Assembly: GCA_040905145.1 (NCBI GenBank)
Contig: JBBDSC010000164.1
Span: 1 to 64,000, forward strand
Origin: DATGMS01 sp040905145
Lineage (GTDB): Bacteria > Bacteroidota > Bacteroidia > Cytophagales > Cyclobacteriaceae
Direction: 5' to 3'
DNA: 64,000 nt
Below, one piece after another: positions 9,297-17,498 of the stretch. A program made the translations under genes and the position numbers. Under the pieces are notes generated by a model that was not told the DNA's origin, ran no database searches, and saw nothing but the letters and a program-made list of their open reading frames with translations. The first letter of the stretch is position 1; each line of letters starts with the position of its first letter.

Positions 9297-10436
9297 ATGG
9301 GAACCCAATTATATGTTTTGCGTCAATCCACTCTGCTATTTTTCCTGATATGTGGGATTGGCATTTCAAGTTGGGCGCCCATGGTGCCATACGCAAAGGA
9401 AAGGCTTGATTTAAATGATGCTGGTTTGGGGATATTATTGTTGCTTTTAGGTGCTGGGGCTATTGTAATGATGCCCTTGACAGGTATATTAATACATCGC
9501 TACGGAAGCCGGAAAGTGATTTTAACCGCCAGTATTCTTTTGGCCGTTTTTTTACCGCTGTTGTTGGTAATGTCCAATCCCATCAGTATGGGAATTTGCC
9601 TCTTTATTTTTGGAGCATCTGTGGGTGCGGTTGATGTGGCGATGAATGCCCATGCGGTTCGGGTACAGCATCTCTATGGAAGGCACATTATGTCTTCTTT
9701 TCATGGCTTGTTTAGTGTAGGTGGGTTAGTGGGGTCATTGGGTTTGGGGGCACTTATAAAAGCCGGCCTTTCACCGGTAGGTGCGGCCATCACCATATCC
9801 ATGCTCCTGTTGCTGGTTACCCTCAGTCAATACAAGAAACTTTTGCCCTTTAAGGCAGAAGGTAAGCAGGAGGATGGGACTGGTTTTTTCTGGCCTAAAA
9901 AACCTGTTATTTATTTGGGCTTAATGTGTTTTATTGCATTTTTGGCGGAAGGGGCGGTACTGGATTGGAGTGCGGTATTCCTGCAGTTCAATAGGGGGTT
10001 TGATCCGGAGTTGTCCGGGATTGGATATGCTGCATTTTCGGTAGCGATGGCTACCATGAGGTTGACAGGGGACCGTTTGGTGAAAAGGATCAGCCCCCGA
10101 AAAATGGTGATTTATGGTTCATTGATTTCAGCAGCAGGATTTTTTATTGTAGTATTTACACCGGGGAGCGGGATGGCACTTTTTGGATTTGTCTTGGTAG
10201 GCTTGGGTTCTGCCAATATTGTCCCTGTATTTTTCAGTGCTGCAGGCAATATGGAGCACACCCCTGCCTATATTGCCATTCCGGCCATTACTACGATAGG
10301 ATATGCAGGGCAGCTTGCTGGTCCTGCCCTGCTTGGATTTATTTCCTATTTTTTTTCATTGCCTATTGCAATAGGTTTTATAGGAGTACTTTTATTGATT
10401 GTAAGCTTTACTTATCGCCACCAGGAGCAGACGTGA
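9297..10436 (+). CDS. Major facilitator superfamily transporter
   Basis: A 379-residue protein made almost entirely of hydrophobic helices, consistent with a compact 12-helix MFS carrier of the inner membrane. The loop between helices 2 and 3 has the MFS signature form (GILIHRYGSRKVI). The size and the opening (LLFFLICGIGISSWAPMVPYAKE) resemble the sugar-permease/YbjJ-like branch. No substrate can be assigned. It is a single gene, divergent from the cytochrome/DUF1501 module and convergent with accC. Its base composition is AT-richer than the adjoining module and similar to the rest of the window, so it marks the module's edge. Confidence 0.9.
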   Translation: MGTQLYVLRQSTLLFFLICGIGISSWAPMVPYAKERLDLNDAGLGILLLLLGAGAIVMMPLTGILIHRYGSRKVILTASILLAVFLPLLLVMSNPISMGICLFIFGASVGAVDVAMNAHAVRVQHLYGRHIMSSFHGLFSVGGLVGSLGLGALIKAGLSPVGAAITISMLLLLVTLSQYKKLLPFKAEGKQEDGTGFFWPKKPVIYLGLMCFIAFLAEGAVLDWSAVFLQFNRGFDPELSGIGYAAFSVAMATMRLTGDRLVKRISPRKMVIYGSLISAAGFFIVVFTPGSGMALFGFVLVGLGSANIVPVFFSAAGNMEHTPAYIAIPAITTIGYAGQLAGPALLGFISYFFSLPIAIGFIGVLLLIVSFTYRHQEQT

Positions 10437-10599
10437 AATTAGGGGAGGGAGAACAGGTTTCCAATCTATCATACATATAACAAACAGATGAACAGTATCA
10501 AGATTCTAGAATCAAGACTAACAAACAGAATAAATAATTGATAATAAGAAACCGGATATGGTGCGAAGGTGCGCTCCAGAGAGACTGATGTTTCCTATC

Positions 10600-11952
10600 T
10601 CAAGTCTTTTTTATCGCCGAAAAATCAAAGGATTCCAAAAATTTGGTTGTAAAATTACCTGCTTTGAATTCCTTGTCTTCCAAAAGCGCCAGATGGAAGG
10701 GAATGGTAGTCTTTACCCCATCTATAACGAATTCCTCGAGGGCCCGTTTCATCCTTACGATTACTTCTTCGCGGGATTGCCCACTGATAATCAGTTTGGC
10801 GATCATGGAATCATAATTGGGTGGGATGACATAACCTGCATATACGTGGCTATCAATCCTTACTCCTATGCCACCGGGTAGGTGCAGGTTGATGATTTTC
10901 CCCGGGCTAGGCCTGAATCCATGTGAAGGATCTTCTGCATTGATCCGGCATTCCATCGCAAATAGTTTGGGAAAATAGTTTTTGCCGCTGATCCTTTCAC
11001 CGGCGGCTACTTTAATCTGCTCCTTGATCAGATCAAAGTCCGTAACTTCTTCCGTAATGGGATGTTCCACCTGGATTCGGGTGTTCATTTCCATAAAAAA
11101 GAAATTCCTATGCTTGTCCACCAGGAATTCAATGGTACCGGCACCCTCATATCCGATGGCCTCGGCCCCTTTGATAGCAGCAGCGCCCATTTTTTCACGA
11201 AGATCATCGGTTATAAAAGGGGAAGGCGTTTCTTCAATCAATTTCTGATGCCGCCTTTGAATAGAACAATCCCTTTCAGAAAGGTGGCAGGCTTTTCCTC
11301 TGCTGTCCCCTATTATTTGGATTTCTATATGCCTTGGTTCTTCTACATATTTTTCCAGGTATAATCCATCATTGCCGAAGGCCGCACCAGATTCCTGTCT
11401 TGCATCCTCCCAGGCTTTTTTGAACTCACTTTCCTGTTTGACAATTCTCATCCCACGTCCACCACCACCCGCAGTTGCTTTAAGGATGACGGGGTAGCCC
11501 ATTTCTGTTGCTATATTAACCCCCTCTTCCATGGATTTAAGAATGCCTTCTGAGCCGGGGATCGTGGGGACACCGGCTGCTGCCATAGTAGCTTTGGCAG
11601 TAGCTTTATCTCCCATCCTGTTGATCATCTCAGGACTGGCGCCTATAAACTTAATATTGTATTCCTCACAGATTCTCGAGAATTCGGCATTTTCCGATAA
11701 AAAGCCATATCCGGGGTGAATGGCATCTGCATTGGTGATTTCTGCAGCAGCGATGATACGTGGAATGTTCAAATAGGAATCCTTACTGGGTGCGGCACCG
11801 ATGCAAACCGCCTCATCCGCAAATCTTACATGGAGGCTGTCCTTATCTGCAGTAGAATAGACTGCCACAGTTTTGATTCCCATTTCTTTGCAGGTACGGA
11901 TGATCCTGAGGGAAATTTCCCCTCTATTTGCTATTAATATTTTATTGAACAC
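10600..11952 (-). CDS. accC: Acetyl-CoA carboxylase, biotin carboxylase subunit
   Basis: A 450-residue biotin carboxylase, which carboxylates the biotin of AccB using ATP and bicarbonate in the first committed step of fatty acid synthesis. The N-terminus FNKILIANRGEISLRIIRTC is the canonical biotin-carboxylase domain start. The ATP-grasp glycine-rich loop (KATAGGGGRGMRI) and the catalytic EMNTRIQVEHPITE motif are both intact, and the length is standard. It follows accB by 30 bases on the same strand and is the last gene of the fabH-efp-accB-accC run. The C-terminus faces the MFS gene across a gap of about 160 bases in which I see no strong terminator. Confidence 0.97.
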   Translation of the reverse strand: MFNKILIANRGEISLRIIRTCKEMGIKTVAVYSTADKDSLHVRFADEAVCIGAAPSKDSYLNIPRIIAAAEITNADAIHPGYGFLSENAEFSRICEEYNIKFIGASPEMINRMGDKATAKATMAAAGVPTIPGSEGILKSMEEGVNIATEMGYPVILKATAGGGGRGMRIVKQESEFKKAWEDARQESGAAFGNDGLYLEKYVEEPRHIEIQIIGDSRGKACHLSERDCSIQRRHQKLIEETPSPFITDDLREKMGAAAIKGAEAIGYEGAGTIEFLVDKHRNFFFMEMNTRIQVEHPITEEVTDFDLIKEQIKVAAGERISGKNYFPKLFAMECRINAEDPSHGFRPSPGKIINLHLPGGIGVRIDSHVYAGYVIPPNYDSMIAKLIISGQSREEVIVRMKRALEEFVIDGVKTTIPFHLALLEDKEFKAGNFTTKFLESFDFSAIKKT

Positions 11953-11982
11953 AATTTTCTGGATAGGTTGTAAATATTTAAT

Positions 11983-12459
11983 TTATCCTGCGGGATCTAT
12001 CAAAAACAAAGGCTGATCATATTCCACCGGAGAGGAGTTTTCCACCAATATCTTTACGACTTTTCCTGTAACCTCCGATTCAATCTCATTGAAAAGTTTC
12101 ATGGCTTCAATGATACAAACCGTTTGCCCAGCGGTGATGGTATCCCCTACATTTACAAAAGGATCGGAATCAGGGTTTTGAGTTCTGTAAAAAGTACCGA
12201 TCATAGGGGATTTTACTTCTAGAAGTTTGGAGGCATCTCCTGAGTCAGTTGGCGCAGTGGGAAATGATTGGCTGGTTGAGGGGGGGGCTGGCGGAGGAGG
12301 GCCAGGGATTTGAACAGGCGAAGATTCTATTGCTTTTTCTGTGGGAGGTCCGGAATTTTTTTTAATGGAGAGTTTGAATTCGTCAGTTTCAATTTTTACC
12401 TCAGCAAGTCCGGAATTGGAAATGAAATCTATCAGTTCTTGAATCTCTTTGGCTTTCAT
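11983..12459 (-). CDS. accB: Acetyl-CoA carboxylase biotin carboxyl carrier protein
   Basis: A 158-residue carrier that shuttles carboxybiotin between AccC and the carboxyltransferase. An N-terminal helical segment (1-35) is followed by a Pro/Ser-rich linker (about 36-75, including PGPPPPAPP) and the lipoyl/biotinyl domain, whose EAMKLFNEI motif places the biotinylated lysine at Lys121. It lies between efp and accC on the minus strand; the 89-base gap from efp could allow separate initiation, but no clear -7 box was recognised. Length and order are typical of Bacteroidota. Confidence 0.97.
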   Translation of the reverse strand: MKAKEIQELIDFISNSGLAEVKIETDEFKLSIKKNSGPPTEKAIESSPVQIPGPPPPAPPSTSQSFPTAPTDSGDASKLLEVKSPMIGTFYRTQNPDSDPFVNVGDTITAGQTVCIIEAMKLFNEIESEVTGKVVKILVENSSPVEYDQPLFLIDPAG

Positions 12460-12548
12460 AATCGTTTCGTTTTGTAAGCTCTTTATCTATAGGAGTTAAA
12501 TGGAAATAAAAAGAACAAAGCTGAATACTTACGGACCCAGCCATAAAA

Positions 12549-13112
12549 TTATTTGACACGCTCGGAGTAGGAACCGTCCCTGGTATCTACTCTTATCATA
12601 ATATCCTGCTCCACAAACAAAGGGACCATCACCGTGGCACCTGTCTCCAGGGTTGCCGGTTTCAGGGTATTCGTGGCGGTATCACCTTTGATGCCAGGTT
12701 CGGTGTAGGTAATCATCAGTTCTACAAAAGGGGGCAGTTCCACCCCCAGGGGAGTTTCGGTTTCATCATGGATCAAGATGTCCACCAGCTGTCCCTCCTT
12801 AAGCAACTTTGGTCTTTCCAGTAGCTTTTCTTCAATGGAAATTTGCTCAAAGGTAGAGGAATCCATAAAATGGTATCCCAAATCATCGGCATAAATGTAT
12901 TGATGGGGGCGCTTCTCCACTCTTGCAGTGGTGACTTTTTCACCAGCATTAAAGGTCTTGTCCAATACTTTTCCAGTAGTAAGGCTTTTTAATTTTGTTC
13001 TTACAAACGCAGGCCCTTTTCCAGGCTTTACATGCTGAAAGTCAGTAATGGTAAAAATATCATTATTGAATTTCAGGCACAGGCCATTTTTGAAATCTGC
13101 AGTACTTGCCAT
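12549..13112 (-). CDS. efp: Translation elongation factor P
   Basis: A 187-residue EF-P, which binds stalled ribosomes at polyproline stretches. The three-barrel fold is indicated by the N-terminal KOW-like domain, with the tip loop HVKPGKGPAF (Lys32 at the tip, the residue modified in some bacteria), and by the C-terminal signature GDTATNTLKPATLETGA ending in VDTRDGSYSERVK. No lysine-modifying enzyme is seen in the window, so the modification state is unknown. It starts 11 bases after the fabH stop, in the same minus-strand operon. Confidence 0.97.
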   Translation of the reverse strand: MASTADFKNGLCLKFNNDIFTITDFQHVKPGKGPAFVRTKLKSLTTGKVLDKTFNAGEKVTTARVEKRPHQYIYADDLGYHFMDSSTFEQISIEEKLLERPKLLKEGQLVDILIHDETETPLGVELPPFVELMITYTEPGIKGDTATNTLKPATLETGATVMVPLFVEQDIMIRVDTRDGSYSERVK

Positions 13113-13123
13113 TATTTATTTTT

Positions 13124-14128
13124 TTATATTTGTTTTGGATCATATCCCCATTTCAGGTAGACAGCCCCCCAAGTGAAACCACCACCAAAAGCAGCCAGGA
13201 TTAGATTGTCCCCCTTTTTTAATTGGGATTCATAGTCCCACAAGCATAAGGGGAGGGTGCCGGCTGTAGTGTTCCCATATCTTTCAATGTTCATCATTAC
13301 TTTTTCAGGTCCAACCCCCATCTTATTGGCTGTGGCATCAATAATCCTTTTATTAGCCTGATGTGGTACCAGCCAAGTCACGTCTTCAGCGGAAAGGTTG
13401 TTCTTTTCCATTATCCTTACACTGGCGTCGGCCATATTGTTTACGGCAAACTTAAATACGATGGAGCCTTCCTGGCTAGCATAATGCTCCTTGGCGGCAA
13501 CCGTTTCCAAAGTGGTCGGCCTTCTGCTCCCACCTGCCTTGATGTTAAGGTATGGGGCCCCAGAACCATCTGAATAGAGAAGGGAGTCCATAACTCCTTC
13601 ATTTTCCGTGGTAGGTTCAAGTAATACCGCCCCACCACCATCACCAAAGATGATACAGGTGGTCCTGTCCTCATAATTTACAATGGAAGACATTTTATCC
13701 GCACCGATGATGATGATTTTCTTGTGCATGCCTGTTTCTATAAATTGGCTGCCTATGGTTAATGCATAAAGGAACCCGGAGCAGGCAGCGGAAATATCAA
13801 AACTAAAGCTGTTTTTCGCCCCAACATTATGTGCAATGATGTTCGCTGTAGCAGGAAATGGCATATCTGGAGTGACTGTAGCACAAATGATGAGATCGAT
13901 GTCTTCCGGATTAGTATTGGTTTTTTCCAATAATCCTTTTACAGATTCTGTGCCTATTATGGAAGTTCCTTTATCTTCGCCTTTTAAAATTCTTCTTTCT
14001 TTAATGCCGGTTCGGGTGGTGATCCACTCATCATTGGTGTCGACCATCGTCTCTAGTTCCTTATTGGTTAAAATATATTCAGGAACCCAACCGTTTACAC
14101 CGGTTATTACAGCTTTGATTTTTTCCAT
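13124..14128 (-). CDS. fabH: Beta-ketoacyl-ACP synthase III
   Basis: A 334-residue KAS III that condenses an acyl-CoA primer with malonyl-ACP to start fatty acid chains. The Cys-His-Asn triad is visible: Cys116 in DISAACSGF, His in WLVPHQANKR and Asn in YGNTTAGT. The N-terminal KAVITGVNGWVPE and TNDEWITTRTGI motifs are standard. It heads the fabH-efp-accB-accC run. The usual plsX neighbour of proteobacterial rpmF-fabH clusters is absent; Bacteroidota often lack it at this place. The 344-base upstream gap contains the rpmF terminator and a candidate -7 box. Confidence 0.97.
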   Translation of the reverse strand: MEKIKAVITGVNGWVPEYILTNKELETMVDTNDEWITTRTGIKERRILKGEDKGTSIIGTESVKGLLEKTNTNPEDIDLIICATVTPDMPFPATANIIAHNVGAKNSFSFDISAACSGFLYALTIGSQFIETGMHKKIIIIGADKMSSIVNYEDRTTCIIFGDGGGAVLLEPTTENEGVMDSLLYSDGSGAPYLNIKAGGSRRPTTLETVAAKEHYASQEGSIVFKFAVNNMADASVRIMEKNNLSAEDVTWLVPHQANKRIIDATANKMGVGPEKVMMNIERYGNTTAGTLPLCLWDYESQLKKGDNLILAAFGGGFTWGAVYLKWGYDPKQI

Positions 14129-14422
14129 TTATTACATGTTTAGAATAAGAATCCCGTTTATGATGGGGGTTCAGCTATACCTATTCTTTTTTTTATTCTT
14201 ATTCCTTTTTTAATAGTAGACAGGCAATTGCCTGCGTTATGTTATTTGCTGAATAATTTTGTGATTCAAAATTATTTAAAATGTACCTCACCACCAAAGA
14301 AATTCCAAAGTAGAATGATAAATGTAAGGCTTTTAGCTAATAAGATGCATGTCATAAGCCTCAAAATTAGTTTAAATCAACCGGTTATTTGCTTTAGCTG
14401 AAACCCATTAGGTTCGTAAAAC
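14129..14422 (-). promoter_or_regulatory. fabH: Leader and promoter region of the fabH operon
   Basis: No gene is apparent. On the minus strand a TAATTTTG octamer (plus-strand 14362-14369) fits the Bacteroidota -7 consensus TAnnTTTG, about 235 bases upstream of the fabH start. I could not find a convincing TTTG at -33, so this is only a candidate. If it is used, fabH would have an unusually long untranslated leader, including the T/A-rich tract at 14190-14215. Confidence 0.3.
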
Positions 14423-14458
14423 AAAAAAGCCATCCAAAAAAATGGATGGCTTTTTTTT
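14423..14458 (-). terminator. Intrinsic terminator after rpmF
   Basis: Arms AAAAAAGCCATCCA (14423-14436) and TGGATGGCTTTTTT (14443-14456) form a 14-base-pair stem with a six-base A loop, flanked by A and T runs on both sides. It begins just 15 bases past the rpmF stop. It would end the pdxA-DUF177-rpmF transcript and separate it from fabH. Confidence 0.85.
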
Positions 14459-14472
14459 CGCTATTCTCAGAT

Positions 14473-14664
14473 TTAAGCAATCTCTTCATTTTCAATGATC
14501 ACCTGACCTTTATGATAAAGCTTACCATCAAGCCAAAAAGCTCTGTGTGGCAGGTGGAACTCACCTGTAGTAGGGCATTGAGCTAGTCCGGGAGCAGTCA
14601 ATTTATAATGAGTCCTTCGCTTGTCTCTTCTGGTTTTCGAAATTTTCCGTTTAGGATGTGCCAT
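14473..14664 (-). CDS. rpmF: 50S ribosomal protein L32
   Basis: A 63-residue L32. The opening AHPKRKISKTRRDKRRTHY is diagnostic. Only one Cys remains in the region that is a four-Cys zinc ribbon in other bacteria (CPTTGEFHLPH), so this is the zinc-independent form usual in Bacteroidota. It lies 17 bases after the DUF177 gene, the common YceD-L32 pairing, and is followed by a strong intrinsic terminator. Confidence 0.97.
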   Translation of the reverse strand: MAHPKRKISKTRRDKRRTHYKLTAPGLAQCPTTGEFHLPHRAFWLDGKLYHKGQVIIENEEIA

Positions 14665-14681
14665 CTCTATACAATTTTAGA

Positions 14682-15266
14682 TTAATCTTTTTTCTTTAAA
14701 TTTTTTAATATTTCCCATCTGGGGTCGGTATCCTCTTTTGAAGCAGAGGAGGTGTCATCTTCAGGGCCCACATCATTGGACAGATATACCAATTTACCTT
14801 CATTTTCGAAATCATCCTCATCTATTTCTTCAAGATAATCCGGATGGATTTTTTTTGCGGGTATGGCCAAGAGGATGAACTCATATAACAACTGGGCCAA
14901 ATTGATTTTGGGCGTGTCCCTGGTAATGACAAAGATTTCTTCATTTATCTCCGTTTCTTCCGGGCCATACTTGTAAAGCACCTTTTGAACGGTTTTCAGT
15001 GGATAATCGAATATTTCCAGACTACGGTCACAAACCAGTTCTACAGTACCTTCTATTTCAAAGAAAGCCTCAATGAGGTTGGCTTCTTTTACAAGCACCA
15101 CATTGGCCACCAGGTTTCCCTTTGATACAATATTGTTATCTTCAAATTTACTGAAGAATTCATCACCCACACCGAAAGAAAAGTCATGCTTCCCTTCCTT
15201 GAGACGAATGATCTCTACGTCGTAAGTTCTCAATAATTTCACGTTTCCCCCTATATAAGTCCGCAA
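14682..15266 (-). CDS. DUF177 (YceD-like) protein
   Basis: A 194-residue DUF177 protein. The family is nearly always encoded directly upstream of rpmF, as here. YceD relatives are linked to 23S rRNA accumulation or ribosome assembly in other organisms, but the activity is not established. The visible hallmark is the central EGTVELVCDRSLEIFDYPL segment, followed by acidic residues and a charged C-terminus (EDTDPRWEILKNLKKKD). It sits between pdxA (46-base gap) and rpmF on the minus strand. Confidence 0.88.
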   Translation of the reverse strand: MRTYIGGNVKLLRTYDVEIIRLKEGKHDFSFGVGDEFFSKFEDNNIVSKGNLVANVVLVKEANLIEAFFEIEGTVELVCDRSLEIFDYPLKTVQKVLYKYGPEETEINEEIFVITRDTPKINLAQLLYEFILLAIPAKKIHPDYLEEIDEDDFENEGKLVYLSNDVGPEDDTSSASKEDTDPRWEILKNLKKKD

Positions 15267-15312
15267 ATTTAGTGAAGTATTTTCGGAATTGACAGTCTAA
15301 TTGGAAATTATT

Positions 15313-16332
15313 TTACTCTTCTTCCCAATTGCCTTTTTTGGCGATGATATCATAAGCTTGAAATAGGGCAGATCTCATAGATCCTTCTTCAGCCAGGTTC
15401 TTGCCGGAGATGTTATAGGCGGTGCCATGGTCTGGAGAGGTTCTTGTAATCGGTAAACCGGCAGTAAAGTTCACGCCGGTAGCAAAAGCCAAGGCTTTAA
15501 AGGGAATCAGGCCCTGATCATGATACATGGCTAAAACCCCATCGAATTTATTCTGGGACATCGTACCGAAAAACCCGTCAGAGGGATAAGGCCCAAAAAC
15601 CAGGGAGCCTTTATCCTTAAACCCTTTGATCACCGGACGGATAATTTCATCTTCCTCCCTGCCCAAAAGCCCGTCTTCGCCAGCATGTGGGTTTAGCCCC
15701 AGCACGGCTACCTTTGGCTTATTGATCCCAAAGTCGGTTTGCAAAGATTTGAGCATAATCTCCAGTTTTTCCTTGATTTTTTCTGCGGTAATATTTTCAG
15801 CAACTTCTCTTAATGGCATATGACCTGTTACCAATCCCACTCTCATATTTTCTGTCACCATGAACATCATACTGTTATTACCTCCAAAAGCCTTAGTAAG
15901 ATATTCAGTGTGACCTACAAACTTTAGGTCCGGATTGTTGATATTGCTTTTGTTGAGGGGAGCGGTGACCAAAGCATCAATTTGTTGATTTTTCAAATCC
16001 TTAATGGCATAATCAAGGGCAGCTAAAGCCAATTTCCCTGCTTCGGCGGTTTCCACACCTGGAACAATTTCAGGGCATTCTTCCACCGCATTGATCACAT
16101 TGATTTTCTTATGATGTACTTCCGCTATGCTTTTAATCTGCATAAAATTGAAGTCGTCCAGATTCAGAAGCTTACGGTAAAATGTCAATGCTTTTCCATG
16201 GGCATAAATGACAGGGGTGATTATTTTTTGGATCCTGGAATCCATTAGTGCTTTAATAGTCACTTCGGCACTTATTCCGTTAATATCGCCTATGCTGATC
16301 CCTATTATTGGTTTGTTTTTCTTGATGCTCAT
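15313..16332 (-). CDS. pdxA: 4-hydroxythreonine-4-phosphate dehydrogenase
   Basis: A 339-residue PdxA, which oxidises 4-phosphohydroxy-L-threonine in the DXP-dependent pyridoxal phosphate pathway. The N-terminal PIIGISIGDINGISAEV signature and the metal-ligand motifs GHTEYL, GLNPHAGEDG and MYHDQGLIPFKAL are intact, followed by TRTSPDHGTAY. It is the first gene of the pdxA-DUF177-rpmF transcript. Upstream, only 10 bases from its start codon, is the stop codon of a decayed aminopeptidase gene on the same strand, which may once have been its operon partner. Confidence 0.97.
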   Translation of the reverse strand: MSIKKNKPIIGISIGDINGISAEVTIKALMDSRIQKIITPVIYAHGKALTFYRKLLNLDDFNFMQIKSIAEVHHKKINVINAVEECPEIVPGVETAEAGKLALAALDYAIKDLKNQQIDALVTAPLNKSNINNPDLKFVGHTEYLTKAFGGNNSMMFMVTENMRVGLVTGHMPLREVAENITAEKIKEKLEIMLKSLQTDFGINKPKVAVLGLNPHAGEDGLLGREEDEIIRPVIKGFKDKGSLVFGPYPSDGFFGTMSQNKFDGVLAMYHDQGLIPFKALAFATGVNFTAGLPITRTSPDHGTAYNISGKNLAEEGSMRSALFQAYDIIAKKGNWEEE

Positions 16333-16342
16333 TTTTTGTGCC

Positions 16343-16661
16343 TTAATTAGAATTATATTTTAAAAACTGGGAGAGTAATCTTACGCCAAATCCGGTTCCA
16401 CCTGCAGGTTTGTAGCTTTCTCCCATTTTATTATATGATGGCCCTGCAATATCTATATTGTTTGATGAAGAGGGATTGGGATTTTTCATTGGTCAAGGAT
16501 ACCGAATCTTTATTGTTTTCAAAAAGCATTTTCTCCAGAAAGGATTTTTCTTCTTTATTTAAAGGCAATAATGATATTTCATCTTTTTCAGATATAAATG
16601 TTACCCCCTGATCCAAATTATTATATGTGGGAGAATTGATCAATAGCATGGAGGTTAGCAT
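16343..16661 (-). pseudogene. Leucyl aminopeptidase (M17) relic with internal deletion
   Basis: Two pieces of one gene remain. The 3' piece (about 16343-16452) reads IDIAGPSYNKMGESYKPAGG then TGFGVRLLSQFLKYNSN and a stop; this is the conserved C-terminus of M17 leucyl aminopeptidases. The 5' piece (about 16455-16661, from ATG) reads like the N-terminal domain of the same family (e.g. LNKEEKSFLEKMLFENN). The join near 16450-16460 is out of frame, so translation from the ATG gives 76 residues ending in YRYCRAII. The metal-binding and catalytic centre, roughly 1 kb, is gone. The C-terminal identification is firm; the N-terminal one rests on position and composition. Confidence 0.75.
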
Positions 16662-16715
16662 ATATTGTCTTAATTTTGATAGCGCAATTTATGATAAATT
16701 TATCAGAGTATTAAA

Positions 16716-17498
16716 ATGGGAAAAGTTAAACCTAAAAAACACCTTGGACAGCATTTTCTTATGGATTTGGGGATAGCGGAAAAAATTGCCAAGGCGGTAA
16801 AGGGGCATCAGGGTATTCAAAAGGTGCTTGAAGTAGGTCCTGGTATGGGGGTCTTGACGGATTTTCTGATGGCGCAGGAATGGGACCTTTACCTGGTGGA
16901 TGTAGACCGGGAATCCATTGCTTATCTGAATCAGAAATATCCACAATTGTCTGGTAAAATTATTGAAGCGGATTTTTTGCAGCATGATTTCGGAAAGGTT
17001 ATTGGGGGGGGGTATATCGTGGCCGGGAATTTCCCCTATAATATCTCCTCCCAAATATTCTTTAAAATACTTCCAGAGAGAAATGAGGTAGTAGAAGTCG
17101 TCTGCATGCTTCAAAAGGAAGTAGCAAAAAGGATTGCATCCCCAGAGGGAAATAAAGACTATGGCATTTTGAGTGTACTATTACAGGCATTTTATGATAT
17201 AGAATACTTATTCAGTGTGCCCCCGGAGGTTTTCAATCCTCCACCAAAAGTAAACAGTGGCGTCATCCGGTTGGTGAGAAATGACGTGCGAGCCTTGGAC
17301 TGTGATGAAAAGCTTTTCTTTCGGGTGGTGAAGCAGGCATTTAGTACGCGAAGAAAAACCTTGAGGAATGCACTAAAATCAATGGGTTTAACGGAAGAGA
17401 TGAAAGGGGAAGCCATTTTGGACAAAAGAGCCGAACAACTGAGTGTTCAGGAGTTTATTTTATTAACCAATAAACTACAAAGATCTTGGAAACAGTAA
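16716..17498 (+). CDS. rsmA: 16S rRNA dimethyladenosine transferase
   Basis: A 260-residue KsgA/RsmA methyltransferase that dimethylates two adenosines in the 3' hairpin of 16S rRNA. The start PKKHLGQHFL, the SAM-binding VLEVGPGMGVLT and the catalytic GNFPYNISS (motif IV; Phe in place of the common Leu) are visible, with the C-terminal substrate domain containing AFSTRRKTLRNALKS. The gene overlaps mgtE by 13 bases. Its arginine codons are mostly AGA/AGG, with no CGT or CGC, giving a reference point for codon usage in this chromosome. Confidence 0.97.
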   Translation: MGKVKPKKHLGQHFLMDLGIAEKIAKAVKGHQGIQKVLEVGPGMGVLTDFLMAQEWDLYLVDVDRESIAYLNQKYPQLSGKIIEADFLQHDFGKVIGGGYIVAGNFPYNISSQIFFKILPERNEVVEVVCMLQKEVAKRIASPEGNKDYGILSVLLQAFYDIEYLFSVPPEVFNPPPKVNSGVIRLVRNDVRALDCDEKLFFRVVKQAFSTRRKTLRNALKSMGLTEEMKGEAILDKRAEQLSVQEFILLTNKLQRSWKQ

